The notes beneath the pieces were generated by a model. It did no database searches and was not told the origin of the DNA. It saw only the letters and a program-made list of their open reading frames with translations. From Acidobacteriota bacterium (GTDB taxonomy: Bacteria; Acidobacteriota; Vicinamibacteria; Vicinamibacterales; Fen-181), in contig PMZR01000101.1 in the NCBI GenBank assembly GCA_003170135.1, positions 1 to 64,000 on the forward strand: a stretch of 64,000 nt of DNA, given 5' to 3'. The translations under genes and the position numbers were made by a program. Below are positions 56,281 to 64,000 of this stretch, in pieces (within the stretch, counting starts at the first letter, position 1; every line of letters begins with the position of its first letter).

Positions 56281-57384
56281 ATGGCCTGGTTCCTGCTGGT
56301 TCGGTTGCTCTTTATCGGCGCTGTCACGTCCACCGCGGTCGTGCTGCGACCGCTTGGCGGCGAGCTCGCGGCCAATCTCGCGTTCGGCCTTGCGCTGGCC
56401 GGCCTCATCGTCCTGTTCGAGACACGGCTGCGTGCCGCGTCGCTCACGCACGTGCTGGGCGGCCTGATCGGCGGCGCGGTCGGCCTGGCCATCGCCAAGG
56501 CGATCGAGACCGCGCTGTTCTGGGCGAATACCGGCGACACCCGCTTCATGTTCCTGCGCGGCATGGTGCTGCTCGTGCTGCCCTACATCGGCCTCGTGCT
56601 CGGCGCGAAGCGCGGTGAATGGCTGGAGCCGGCGCGCCTCATCGGGCTGTTCCGCGCCACGGGGCCGCAGCGCCGTTACAAGGTCCTCGATACGAGCGTC
56701 ATCATCGACGGCCGCATCGCCGACGTGTGCGAGACGGGCTTCATCGACGGCACGATGGTGATTCCGCAGTTCGTGCTGAAGGAACTCCAGATGGTCGCCG
56801 ATTCGGCGGACACGCTCAAGCGGAACCGCGGGCGGCGCGGCCTGGACATCCTCCAGAAGATCCAGAAGATGTCGGGCGTGGAGGTGACGATCTCGGACGT
56901 CGATTTCCCGGAAGTGCGCGAGGTCGATCTGAAGCTGATCGAGCTGGCGCGCACGCTCCAGGGGAAGATCGTGACCAACGACTTCAACCTCAACAAGGTG
57001 GCCCAGCTGCGCGGCGTCGAAGTGCTGAACATCAACCAGCTGGCCAACTCGCTGAAGCCGGTCGTGCTCCCCGGCGAGATCATGAAGGTCTTCATCCTGA
57101 AGGAAGGCAAGGAATACAACCAGGGCGTGGCCTACCTGGACGATGGGACGATGGTCGTCGTCGACAACGCGCGCCGGATGATCAGCAAGACCATCGACAT
57201 CGTGGTCACGAGCGTGCTCCAGACGACGGCCGGCAAGATGATCTTCGGGCGCTACATCGAGTCCGCGCCCGCCAGTGCGCCCGTGACGCCCGGGCCTGCA
57301 ACGCAGACGGCGCAGACGCCGCAAGGCGCCTCGAACGAGAAGGAGGACCCGGGCCGGCGCGTGCGACCGGCACCGCAGGTCTGA
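56281..57384 (+). CDS. PIN-TRAM domain membrane protein (YacL-like)
   Basis: 367 aa. Four predicted membrane helices in the first ~115 residues, then a PIN domain with the acidic residues of DTSVIIDGRIADV and TNDFNLNKVAQLRG, then a TRAM domain (IMKVFILKEGKEYNQGVAYL, DGTMVVVDNARRM). Putative membrane-bound RNase or RNA-binding protein. Next to radA and ispD, its usual place in many bacteria. Confidence 0.93.
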   Translation: MAWFLLVRLLFIGAVTSTAVVLRPLGGELAANLAFGLALAGLIVLFETRLRAASLTHVLGGLIGGAVGLAIAKAIETALFWANTGDTRFMFLRGMVLLVLPYIGLVLGAKRGEWLEPARLIGLFRATGPQRRYKVLDTSVIIDGRIADVCETGFIDGTMVIPQFVLKELQMVADSADTLKRNRGRRGLDILQKIQKMSGVEVTISDVDFPEVREVDLKLIELARTLQGKIVTNDFNLNKVAQLRGVEVLNINQLANSLKPVVLPGEIMKVFILKEGKEYNQGVAYLDDGTMVVVDNARRMISKTIDIVVTSVLQTTAGKMIFGRYIESAPASAPVTPGPATQTAQTPQGASNEKEDPGRRVRPAPQV

Positions 57385-57386
57385 GT

Positions 57387-57486
57387 GGTCGTTAGTCGTT
57401 GGTCATTGGTCCAGGTCGTTCTTAATTGGTCGGGTTGTCCAATCTACCGTCAGCCGTTAGCGGTTGACTGTCAACTGTCGACTAAC
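57387..57486. repeat. heptamer arrays between the PIN-TRAM gene and the acyltransferase
   Basis: 57387-57420: units GGTCGTT, AGTCGTT, GGTCATT and a later GGTCGTT. 57449-57486: GTTGACTGTCAACTGTCGAC-type units in opposite sense (GTTAGTCG pairs with CGACTAAC). Confidence 0.75.
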
Positions 57487-57488
57487 CT

Positions 57489-58238
57489 TTGTCTTTCCCT
57501 CCTTTCGACTGGTGGCGGACCGTCTTCTTTCTGATCCCCACGATCGCCATCTACACGATCGTGCTCGGCACGCTGTCGGTGGCGTCGAGCCTCCTGGACC
57601 ATCGCGGCTTCTTCGCGCACGGGTGCGCACGCGTCTGGTCGTGGCTGATTCTCGCGACGACGGGCGTCGCGGTGGAGGCGTCGGGCATCGAGATGCTCAC
57701 GCCCGGGCGGACCTACATCTTCGTGTCGAATCACCAGAGCATCTACGACATCCCGATCCTCTTCAGCACACTGCCGTACCAGCTGCGCATCATCGCGAAG
57801 AAATCGCTCGGGAAATTTCCCTTCCTCGGCTGGCACCTGCAGCGCACGGGCCACCTGCTCGTCGATCGCCGCAGCCCGGATCCGCGCGGGATCCTGAAAC
57901 AGTGGACCCAGCTCGTCTCGAAGGGCGTCTCGCTGATCGTGTTCCCGGAAGGCACGCGGAGCATCGACGGCCGCGTCGCCCGGTTCAAAGGCGGGAGTTT
58001 TCTGCTCGCGATCGAGGCGGGCCTGCCCGTGGTGCCGGTGGCGATCTCCGGCAGCCGGCACGTGATGCTCAAGAACCGCCTCATGACCAGGCCGGGCCGC
58101 GTCACGTTCGTCGTCCAGCCGCCGATCGAGACCCACGGCCGGTACCAGCCGACGATCGAAGACGCCAGAAAACTGGCCGATGAAGTGCGCGCGCAGATCC
58201 GCACCATCGTCGAAGGCGCGGACGCGCCAGCCCGATGA
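57489..58238 (+). CDS. plsC: 1-acyl-sn-glycerol-3-phosphate acyltransferase
   Basis: 249 aa from TTG 57489, just after a repeat array. One or two N-terminal hydrophobic segments, then the catalytic HX4D motif as NHQSIYDIPIL and the glycerol-phosphate block VFPEGTRSIDGRVARFKGG. Makes phosphatidic acid at the membrane. Overlaps the next gene by 4 bp. Confidence 0.92.
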   Translation: MSFPPFDWWRTVFFLIPTIAIYTIVLGTLSVASSLLDHRGFFAHGCARVWSWLILATTGVAVEASGIEMLTPGRTYIFVSNHQSIYDIPILFSTLPYQLRIIAKKSLGKFPFLGWHLQRTGHLLVDRRSPDPRGILKQWTQLVSKGVSLIVFPEGTRSIDGRVARFKGGSFLLAIEAGLPVVPVAISGSRHVMLKNRLMTRPGRVTFVVQPPIETHGRYQPTIEDARKLADEVRAQIRTIVEGADAPAR

Positions 58239-58879
58239 CACCGCCGGTCGTGCAGATCGCTCCCGACCTGCTCCCCATCGTCTCGCTCGGCGTCCTGCAC
58301 CTCGACGAGATCGCCAACGCCGGGCACGAGTCGCGCCTCGACGTCGCGCTGGCCGAGGCCGAGCGCGCCATCCGGCGCCAGAGCCCGGACGAGCGCGTGG
58401 CCGTGCGGCGGATGTACTCGCGCGTCGGGATCGACCCGACCCGGCGGCGGCCCTCTTCCGAAGCGCTGCTGCGCCGCGTGCTCCGGGGCGACCCGTTGCC
58501 GCGCGTGAACGCGCTGGTCGATGTCTGCAACTGGTGCTCGCTCGAGCTCCAGCTGCCTTACGGCCTCTACGACTTCCACCGCATCGACGGCACGATTGCC
58601 TTGCGGCTCGGCGAGCCGGCCGAAACCTGCGCGGGGATCCGCAAGGACGTCGTCCACCTGGCGGGACGCCTGGTGCTCGCCGACGCGCGGGGCGCGTTCG
58701 GCAACCCGACCTCCGATTCCGCCCGGACCCTGGTGACACCGGCGACGACGACCGCCCTTGCCGTGATTTTCGCGCCGCGGGATCTGCCCTCGGCGACGCT
58801 GCAGGGCGCGCTGCAGCTGACCTCCGAGCGTGCGGCCGATTTTACCGGCGCCCGTGAAGTGGCGCGATTCGTGGTCTAA
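58235..58879 (+). CDS. stand-alone B3/4-domain protein
   Basis: 214 aa with the B3/B4 fold of phenylalanyl-tRNA synthetase beta: YSRVGIDPTRRRPSSEALLR, LPRVNALVDVCNWCSLELQL and LPYGLYDFHRIDG. Free-standing members are suspected to edit mischarged tRNA or amino acids, but most are uncharacterised. ATG 58235 overlaps plsC. Confidence 0.82.
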   Translation: MTPPVVQIAPDLLPIVSLGVLHLDEIANAGHESRLDVALAEAERAIRRQSPDERVAVRRMYSRVGIDPTRRRPSSEALLRRVLRGDPLPRVNALVDVCNWCSLELQLPYGLYDFHRIDGTIALRLGEPAETCAGIRKDVVHLAGRLVLADARGAFGNPTSDSARTLVTPATTTALAVIFAPRDLPSATLQGALQLTSERAADFTGAREVARFVV

Positions 58880-58891
58880 TAAAGAGCTCGC

Positions 58892-60124
58892 ATGCGAACC
58901 ACAGCCATCATTGCGGCGGGTGGCCGCGGCCGGCGTCTCGGCGCCTCCGTGCCCAAACAGCTGCTCGCGATCGGCGGCCGGCCGATGCTGCAGCTGAGCG
59001 TCGAGGCTTTTGCGAACCACGCGCGCGTCGATGCGCTGGTCGTCGTATTGCCGGCCGAGGTGGTCGAGACTCCGCCCGACTACCTTCGGCACGGGCCGAA
59101 GCCAATCCGCCTCGTCGTCGGCGGCGAGCGCCGTCAGGACTCGGTCGCAAACGGCCTGGCGGCGATCGACGAGCGGACCGATGTCGTCGTCGTGCACGAC
59201 GCCGCGCGGCCGTTCGTCGATGCGGATCTCATCGACCGCGCAATCGACGGAGCCGTGCAGTCGGGCGCGGCGATTTGCGCCATCCAGGCGCGCGACACGG
59301 TCAAGGTGGCCGAGCGGGATGCGGCCGACGCGGAGAACCGCGCCTGGATCGGCCACACCCTGCCGCGCGACGTCGTGTTCCTCGCGCAGACGCCGCAGGC
59401 GTTCCGTCGCGACGTGCTCGCCGACGCTGTTCGGCTCGGGCAGGCGGGCGTGGAGGCCACCGATGAGGCGTTCCTGGCCGAGCAGTCCGGCCACCGCGTG
59501 CGGCTCGTCGAGGGCAGCGCGCGCAATATCAAGATCACGAGCGCGGACGATCTCGCCCTGGCGCAGTCTCTGGGCGATGATCGACGCCTCGACTCCGGAC
59601 ACCGGACCCCGGACTCCGGACTCTCGGTAGGTCTCGGCTACGACATCCACCGGCTGGTCGAGGGGCGGCGGCTGATTCTGGGCGGCGTCGAGATGCCGTT
59701 CGAACGGGGACTCGCCGGCCACTCCGACGCGGACGTGCTGTGCCACGCGATCACCGACGCGATCCTGGGCGCGGCCGGCGCGGGCGATATCGGCCGGCAT
59801 TTTCCCGACACCGACGAGCGTTGGCGCGACGTGTCGAGTATCGACCTGCTGCGGCGGGCCGCTTGCCTGATCGCCGACCAGGGGTTCGCGGTGGTGAACG
59901 TCGACGCGGTCGTCATCGCCGAGCGCCCGAAGATCCTGGCGCACGTGCCGGCGATCGTCGAACATCTGGCCGGCGCGCTCCACCTGTCGCCGCAGGCAAT
60001 CAGCGTCAAGGGCAAGACAAACGAAGGGCTCGGCGCGATTGGCCGCGGAGAAGCCATCGCGTGCCAGGTTGTTGCGCTGCTGCGCAGAGTCGACCACCGA
60101 CTCACGACACCGACTAGCGACTGA
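58892..60124 (+). CDS. ispDF: bifunctional MEP cytidylyltransferase / MECDP synthase
   Basis: 410 aa. IspD half (residues 1-~230): AAGGRGRRLGASVPKQLLAI, VVHDAARPFVDADLI, EATDEAFLAEQSG-like region. IspF half (~246-410): GLGYDIHRLVEGRRLILGG, HSDADVLCHAITDAILGAAG, KTNEGLGAIGRGEAIAC. Two steps of the MEP pathway around the separate IspE. The linker, residues ~234-243, is encoded by a four-unit heptamer array and reads SGHRTPDSG. Fusion itself is known in other bacteria. Confidence 0.96.
   Translation: MRTTAIIAAGGRGRRLGASVPKQLLAIGGRPMLQLSVEAFANHARVDALVVVLPAEVVETPPDYLRHGPKPIRLVVGGERRQDSVANGLAAIDERTDVVVVHDAARPFVDADLIDRAIDGAVQSGAAICAIQARDTVKVAERDAADAENRAWIGHTLPRDVVFLAQTPQAFRRDVLADAVRLGQAGVEATDEAFLAEQSGHRVRLVEGSARNIKITSADDLALAQSLGDDRRLDSGHRTPDSGLSVGLGYDIHRLVEGRRLILGGVEMPFERGLAGHSDADVLCHAITDAILGAAGAGDIGRHFPDTDERWRDVSSIDLLRRAACLIADQGFAVVNVDAVVIAERPKILAHVPAIVEHLAGALHLSPQAISVKGKTNEGLGAIGRGEAIACQVVALLRRVDHRLTTPTSD
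59592..59619. repeat. heptamer array ACTCCGG x4 in the ispD-ispF linker
   Basis: ACTCCGG, ACACCGG, ACCCCGG, ACTCCGG, translated in frame between the two enzyme domains. Confidence 0.88.
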
Positions 60125-60187
60125 CGACCAACGACTACCGACTACCGACTAACAACTAACGACCAACGGCCAACGACCAACGACCAG
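60111..60187. repeat. heptamer array CGACTAC/CGACCAA x11 before gltX
   Basis: The longest array in the window: eleven contiguous 7-bp units, starting in the last codons of ispDF (whose stop is the TGA of CGACTGA) and ending three bases before the gltX ATG. Confidence 0.93.
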
Positions 60188-60189
60188 AT

Positions 60190-61683
60190 ATGAGAGTCCG
60201 CTTCGCACCCAGTCCCACCGGTCATCTGCACGTGGGCAACGCCCGCACGGCGTTGTTCAACTGGCTGATGGCGAGAAACGCCGGTGGCACTTTCATCCTT
60301 CGTATCGAAGATACGGACGTCGAGCGCTCGACGGACGAGTCCGAGGCGAGCGTGCTCGAGGATCTCCGCTGGCTTGGCCTGCACTGGGACGAAGGACCGG
60401 AGATCGGCGGGCCGCACGGACCCTATCGACAGTCCGAGCGGCTGCACTTGTACCGCTCGTACGCCCAGGAACTGCTCGCCGGCGAGCGCGCCTATTACTG
60501 TTTCTGTTCGGCCGATCAGCTCGAAGCCGATCGCCGCGCGGCAATCGCGGCCGGCCTGCCGCCGCGCTACCCGGGGACCTGCCGTCGCATCGGCGCAGCC
60601 CAGGCGCACGCGCGGGTCGACGCGGGCGAGGCGGCCGTCATCCGCTTCAAGGTTCCCGACCAGCGCGAGATCGTCTTTACCGATCTCGTGCGCGGCGACG
60701 TGCGGTTCCGGACCGAGGTCATCGGGGATCCCGTCCTCGTCCGGTCGGACGGCAACCCGGCGTACAACTTCGCCGTGGTCATCGACGATGCGCTGATGGA
60801 CGTGACGCACGTGGTGCGCGGCGAAGACCACATCTCGAACACGCCGCGGCAGATCCTGCTCTACGAGGCGTTCGGGTTCACGCCGCCGCAGTTCGCCCAC
60901 CTGTCGCTCGTGATGGGCCCCGATCACACACCCCTGTCGAAACGGCACGGCGCGACGTCGGTCGCCGAGTTCCGCGCCCGCGGGTTCCTGCCGGAAGCCG
61001 TCGTCAATCACCTCGCGCTCATCGGGTGGTCGCCGGGCAATGACGAGGAACTGTTGCCGGTCGAGGAGATGGCCCGCCGGTTCTCGATCCAGGCGGTCGG
61101 GCACAGCGCGGGCGTGTTCGACGTGGAGAAGCTGGCGTGGGTGAACCGCCACTACCTGCGCATCGCAAATCCCACGCGGATCGTGCGCCTGTCGCTGCCC
61201 TACTTCCGGCAGGCGGGACTCGTCCACGAGCCCGACGCGCAGGGGATCGCGTATCTCGAATCGGTGATGCCCATGGCCACCGGCTCGGTCGATCGGCTCG
61301 ACGAGATTCCGTCGCGGCTGCATTTCCTGTTCGCGTTCGATGCCCGCGACGCGGTCACGCGGCCGGAGATCCGCGAAGTGCTCGGCGCGCCCGGCGCCCG
61401 CGAAGTGATCCACGCGCTCGCCGAGGAGTTGCAGGAGGCGGGCCGGCTGGACCGGGAATCGTTCCGCGTCGTGGCGGGCCGTGTCAAGCAGAAGACGGGG
61501 CAGAAGGCGCGGCACCTGTTTCACCCGATTCGCGTCGCGCTGACCGGCGAGGCGGGCGGACCGGAGCTGGATGTCGCGGTGCCGGCGATCGATCGCGGCG
61601 CCGATCTGGCGGCGACATCCGGCGTCGCGCAGATCATCGGGTGCCGGGAGCGCGCGGCGGAATTCGCGAAACGGCTGACGTGA
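60190..61683 (+). CDS. gltX: glutamyl-tRNA synthetase
   Basis: 497 aa class I synthetase. HIGH-type motif in FAPSPTGHLHVGNARTALFN, KMSKS-type motif PLSKRHGATSV (~residue 250), and RIEDTDVERST. The C-terminal anticodon domain ends with HPIRVALTGEAGGPELDVAV. Whether it is discriminating cannot be told; the tRNA-Gln gene here would need GlnRS or GatCAB elsewhere. Confidence 0.96.
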   Translation: MRVRFAPSPTGHLHVGNARTALFNWLMARNAGGTFILRIEDTDVERSTDESEASVLEDLRWLGLHWDEGPEIGGPHGPYRQSERLHLYRSYAQELLAGERAYYCFCSADQLEADRRAAIAAGLPPRYPGTCRRIGAAQAHARVDAGEAAVIRFKVPDQREIVFTDLVRGDVRFRTEVIGDPVLVRSDGNPAYNFAVVIDDALMDVTHVVRGEDHISNTPRQILLYEAFGFTPPQFAHLSLVMGPDHTPLSKRHGATSVAEFRARGFLPEAVVNHLALIGWSPGNDEELLPVEEMARRFSIQAVGHSAGVFDVEKLAWVNRHYLRIANPTRIVRLSLPYFRQAGLVHEPDAQGIAYLESVMPMATGSVDRLDEIPSRLHFLFAFDARDAVTRPEIREVLGAPGAREVIHALAEELQEAGRLDRESFRVVAGRVKQKTGQKARHLFHPIRVALTGEAGGPELDVAVPAIDRGADLAATSGVAQIIGCRERAAEFAKRLT

Positions 61684-62405
61684 TCATTTACGGCATCAAC
61701 CCGGTCCTCGAAGCCCTGCGCGCCGGGCGCGTGACGGCGCTGCGCGTCGGCGCGCGCAGTGACGCTCGCATCGATGAAATCCTGCGGCTCGCGCGCGCGA
61801 GCCGTGTGCCGGTCAGCCGCGTCGACCTGCGTCTGCTGGACGAGGCGACCGGCGGCGGCGTACATCAGGGAATCGTGGCCGAGGTGGCCGCGCTGCCCGA
61901 TTGCTCGGTGTCGGACCTGATTGCGTCGGCGGGTGGCGCGGCGCCGCTCGTCGTCGTGCTGGACGGCGTCGAAGATCCGCACAATCTGGGGGCAATCCTG
62001 CGGTCGGCCGATGCCGCCGGCGTCAACGGCGTCGTCCGGCAGGCCAGGCACGCCGCTCCGCTTGGTCTGACGGCGGCCAAGGCGTCGGCGGGCGCCGTCG
62101 CCCACGTGCGAGTCGCCACGGTCGTGAACATCGCCCGCGCGCTCGAGGACCTGCGCGAAGCGGGCCTGTGGACCGTCGGCCTGGCCGCCGAGGCGCCGAC
62201 CTCCTACGACCAGGTTGACTGGACATTGCCGACAGCCATCGTCCTCGGAGCGGAGGGCAGCGGCCTGCGCCGGCTGGTACGGGAGCGGTGCGAGGTGGTC
62301 GCGGCGATCCCGATACGCGGGCACGTCGACAGCCTGAACGTGTCGGTGGCGGCGGGAATCGTGCTGTTCGAGGCGGTTCGGCAGCGCCGGCAGCCTCGGG
62401 ATTAG
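61680..62405 (+). CDS. rlmB: 23S rRNA (guanosine-2'-O-)-methyltransferase RlmB-like
   Basis: 241 aa from GTG 61680 (GTGA overlap with gltX). N-terminal L30e-like substrate domain (IIYGINPVLEALRAGRVTAL), then the SPOUT knot: DGVEDPHNLGAILRSADAAG, LGAEGSGLRRLVRERC and HVDSLNVSVAAGIVLFE. Methylates 23S rRNA; assignment to G2251 is by family only. Confidence 0.92.
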   Translation: MIIYGINPVLEALRAGRVTALRVGARSDARIDEILRLARASRVPVSRVDLRLLDEATGGGVHQGIVAEVAALPDCSVSDLIASAGGAAPLVVVLDGVEDPHNLGAILRSADAAGVNGVVRQARHAAPLGLTAAKASAGAVAHVRVATVVNIARALEDLREAGLWTVGLAAEAPTSYDQVDWTLPTAIVLGAEGSGLRRLVRERCEVVAAIPIRGHVDSLNVSVAAGIVLFEAVRQRRQPRD

Positions 62406-62552
62406 CGCCAGGCCGCGACGCCGACCAGTCGGCGCGGGAACTCGGACTGAAGTGGGCCGAGAACCCCGTGAAAACCGAGAGGAACAGGGCGGGAACCGGT
62501 CGCACCGGGGGCCCCGGCCCGATCCCGCAAAACCATGATAGGATTACAAGAC

Positions 62553-62581
62553 TTGCGCTTTGGCACAGGACGTGCTAGTTT
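62553..62581 (+). promoter_or_regulatory. promoter of the tRNA cluster
   Basis: TTGCGC (62553-62558), 17 bp, TAGTTT (62576-62581), sixteen bases before the first tRNA. Confidence 0.5.
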
Positions 62582-62596
62582 AAATCCTTTCGTCTG

Positions 62597-62673
62597 GCTG
62601 GCGTAGCTCAGCCCGGTAGAGCAGCTGATTTGTAATCAGCGGGTCGTGGGTTCAAATCCCTCCGCCAGCTCCA
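62597..62673 (+). tRNA. tRNA-Thr (TGT)
   Basis: Acceptor GCTGGCG/CGCCAGC, anticodon stem GCTGA/TCAGC with loop TTTGTAA (anticodon TGT), T arm GTGGG-TTCAAAT-CCCTC, CCA encoded. Confidence 0.95.
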
Positions 62674-62781
62674 ACCGGACGGGCGGGCCGGCCGGCACTG
62701 CTGAAAGAACGCCGAACGCATCGCAATCCATCATACAGAAATTCGGTTGGCGGCTTCGCGCCGCCAAGCGCGACAGGTCCG

Positions 62782-62868
62782 GGGGAGGTTGCAGAGTGGT
62801 CAAATGCAACAGACTGTAAATCTGTCGCCCAAGCGGCTTCGGAGGTTCGAATCCTCCCCTCCCCACCA
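62782..62868 (+). tRNA. tRNA-Tyr (GTA)
   Basis: Class II tRNA: acceptor GGGGAGG/CCTCCCC, anticodon stem ACAGA/TCTGT with loop CTGTAAA (anticodon GTA), long variable arm CGCCCAAGCGGCTTC, T arm GGAGG-TTCGAAT-CCTCC, CCA encoded. Confidence 0.96.
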
Positions 62869-62903
62869 GCCTTCGCTCGCTGCGTGAGCAAAGAGCGAAG
62901 GCT
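62868..62903. repeat. 11-bp stem hairpin starting at the tRNA-Tyr 3' end
   Basis: AGCCTTCGCTC (62868-62878), 14-base loop, GAGCGAAGGCT (62893-62903). The first base is the last A of the tRNA CCA. Confidence 0.8.
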
Positions 62904-63008
62904 GCCACGCCGAAGCGCGCAGCGCGAAGGCGGGCACGCAGCGAGCTAGGGCTGGGCAAGCCAAACCGGGCGCGGGGCGGCGCGCGACGAGATCGAGGGC
63001 GATTGTAG

Positions 63009-63028
63009 AAGCCGGCTGCAGCCGGCTT
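63009..63028. repeat. 20-bp perfect palindrome before tRNA-Gly
   Basis: AAGCCGGCTG and its reverse complement, in the 184-bp spacer between tRNA-Tyr and tRNA-Gly. The rest of that spacer is GC-rich repeat-like sequence without a gene. Confidence 0.8.
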
Positions 63029-63052
63029 CGCGGGACGGGCAGGGCAACGAGG

Positions 63053-63127
63053 GCGGGAGTAACTCAGTGGTAGAGTCACAGCCTTCCAAGCTGTTGGTCG
63101 CGGGTTCGATCCCCGTCTCCCGCTCCA
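63053..63127 (+). tRNA. tRNA-Gly (TCC)
   Basis: Acceptor GCGGGAG/CTCCCGC, anticodon stem ACAGC/GCTGT with loop CTTCCAA (anticodon TCC), T arm GCGGG-TTCGATC-CCCGT, CCA encoded. Confidence 0.96.
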
Positions 63128-63172
63128 CCCTTCGCTCTGGAACTGACGCAGCGAGCTTCGGGTGGCAAGCCA
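63122..63172. repeat. 51-bp direct repeat after tRNA-Gly (copy 1)
   Basis: Starts with the last bases of the tRNA (GCTCCA) and is identical to 63371-63421 except one A/G difference. An inner inverted repeat CACCCTTCGC (63126-63135) pairs with 63199-63208. Confidence 0.9.
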
Positions 63173-63300
63173 TCTGTCAGCGCTTCGGCAGGTCGACGGC
63201 GAAGGGTGTCCACGGTAACTGCGCGAGCAGGTGACCCCCTTGCGCAGCGCAGCGAAGGCGGACGTCGAGCAGTGGACGGTTGGTAGCACTGGGAACCAGG

Positions 63301-63370
<70 letters not shown>

Positions 63371-63376
<6 letters not shown>

Positions 63377-63421
63377 CCCTTCGCTCTGGAACTGACGCGG
63401 CGAGCTTCGGGTGGCAAGCCA
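63371..63421. repeat. 51-bp direct repeat after tRNA-Thr (copy 2)
   Basis: Second copy of the tRNA-trailing repeat; begins with GCTCCA of the tRNA end. Followed by a decayed heptamer tract (63422-63456). Confidence 0.9.
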
Positions 63422-63474
63422 CGCGAGACATCGGACGTCAACCATCAGACATCGGGCCACAGCGATAGGTCATC

Positions 63475-63624
63475 ATGCGCGACATCATCATCCTGGCGTG
63501 TAACGAGTGCAAACGGCGCAACTACAGCACGACCAAGAACAAGAAGAAGACGACGGAACGGCTCGAGTTGAAGAAGTACTGCTGCTGGTGCCGCACGCAC
63601 ACGACGCATCGGGAGACCAAGTAA
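63475..63624 (+). CDS. rpmG: 50S ribosomal protein L33
   Basis: 49 aa from ATG 63475. [20 protein letters not shown] opens the protein, with [16 protein letters not shown] and a second CxxC (CCWC); the C-terminus is HTTHRETK. The zinc-binding four-cysteine form is kept. Between tRNA-Thr and tRNA-Trp, where many bacteria have tuf before rpmG or tRNA-Trp. No tuf is present here. Confidence 0.96.
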   Translation: MRDIIILACNECKRRNYSTTKNKKKTTERLELKKYCCWCRTHTTHRETK

Positions 63625-63730
63625 CGGTTCACGAGTGCGGCGTGCCGGGGGCGGACGAGCTCGGGGCTGCAACTGCACCAGCACCGGGCACGAAGCACAT
63701 GGCACTGGCACTACGAGCGAAGCGAGTCAC

Positions 63731-63806
63731 AGGCCAGTAGCTCAATTGGCAGAGCACCGGTCTCCAAAACCGGGGGTTGGGGGTTCGATTCCCTCCTGGC
63801 CTGCCA
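63731..63806 (+). tRNA. tRNA-Trp (CCA)
   Basis: Acceptor AGGCCAG/CTGGCCT, anticodon stem CCGGT/ACCGG with loop CTCCAAA (anticodon CCA), T arm TTGGGGG-type with TTCGATT, CCA encoded. Confidence 0.95.
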
Positions 63807-63900
63807 CGTTGATAGCGGGCGAATCGCGGTCCCCGGCGGGTCGCGGTTGTATTTATCGGCGTTGGGCCTCCGGTTTTCGGTCCAGCGCCAGAAGGTTCTG

Positions 63901-64000
63901 ATGAACACCGGACTTCTCGACAACGTCCCGTCGCCGGCCGGGTGGTGGGGCAGTTTGCGCACGTTCCTCACCGAAGTGCGCAACGAGTTGAAGCGCGTCA
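63901..64000 (+). CDS. secE: preprotein translocase subunit SecE (cut by window end)
   Basis: First 33 codons from ATG 63901. After a short linker the sequence gives FLTEVRNELKRV, the cytoplasmic amphipathic helix conserved in SecE. The membrane helix lies beyond the window. The order tRNA-Trp then secE is the standard approach to nusG and the rplK operon. Confidence 0.88.
   Translation, partial: MNTGLLDNVPSPAGWWGSLRTFLTEVRNELKRV

Noticed and set aside
31327-60187. Arrays of short repeats resembling CRISPR
   Set aside because: Units are 7 bp with no unique spacers between them and each site has a different unit; no cas genes are present.
63901-63983. - strand frame covering the secE start and tRNA-Trp
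   Set aside because: Shadow frame over a tRNA gene and secE; no family features.

Overview
High-GC bacterial chromosome segment, densely coded, mostly left to right, with many GTG/TTG starts and 4-base start/stop overlaps. The mix of a didermic cell envelope (LPS-type heptose genes, a LolB-like lipoprotein, O-antigen ligases), SelA, a ThiS-ThiG fusion and small proteins of the kind seen in Acidobacteriota suggests an acidobacterium, perhaps class Vicinamibacteria. That placement is inference from gene content only.

Layout. (1) 1-16590, + strand: a surface-polysaccharide locus. It holds a truncated GDP-fucose synthase, a methyltransferase, five glycosyltransferases, a polymerase/ligase-like membrane protein, nucleotide-sugar modifying enzymes, a heptose module (hddA, gmhA, transaldolase) and a Wzz-type chain-length protein. 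Two heptose genes are only remnants: the end of a sugar nucleotidyltransferase between hddA and gmhA, and the first residues of a gmhB-like HAD phosphatase after gmhA. (2) 16626-21638, - strand: a DUF3108 protein, a coiled-coil methyltransferase, a thiSG fusion and a glycosyltransferase. (3) 21818-34521, +: a complex I operon nuoABCDEFHJKLMN behind a good sigma70-type promoter. It lacks nuoG and nuoI and carries a second sedoheptulose-7-phosphate isomerase gene between nuoC and nuoD. (4) 34774-43623: a small conserved-looking protein, selA, two proteins of unknown role, a cold-shock gene with a promoter-terminator leader, purH, and on the - strand a heptose kinase, an O-antigen ligase, a family 9 glycosyltransferase and a Trm112-like protein. 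(5) 43785-62405, +: housekeeping genes: TPR protein, LolB-like lipoprotein, ispE, tRNA-Gln, prs, rplY, pth, rpsF, rpsR, rplI, dnaB, alr, radA, a PIN-TRAM protein, an acyltransferase, a B3/4-domain protein, ispDF, gltX, rlmB. (6) 62597-64000: tRNA-Thr(TGT), tRNA-Tyr, tRNA-Gly, tRNA-Thr(GGT), rpmG, tRNA-Trp and the start of secE.

The most striking signal is not a gene. About twenty gene junctions carry short tandem arrays with a period of exactly 7 bp. Each junction has its own heptamer, and several form mirrored pairs able to fold into long hairpins. Because 7 is not a multiple of 3, a heptamer containing a stop codon puts stops in all three frames. Heptamers without stops have instead been read into proteins in frame (NuoM tail, family 9 glycosyltransferase tail, IspDF linker, the 20199-21638 glycosyltransferase). 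Palindromic elements have likewise entered nuoL and other genes.

How the genes fit together: transaldolase, GmhA and HddA would make an activated heptose precursor for the polysaccharide assembled by the neighbouring glycosyltransferases, exported and length-controlled with Wzz. RfaE1, the family 9 glycosyltransferase and the WaaL-like ligase point to a separate beta-heptose/LPS-type route.
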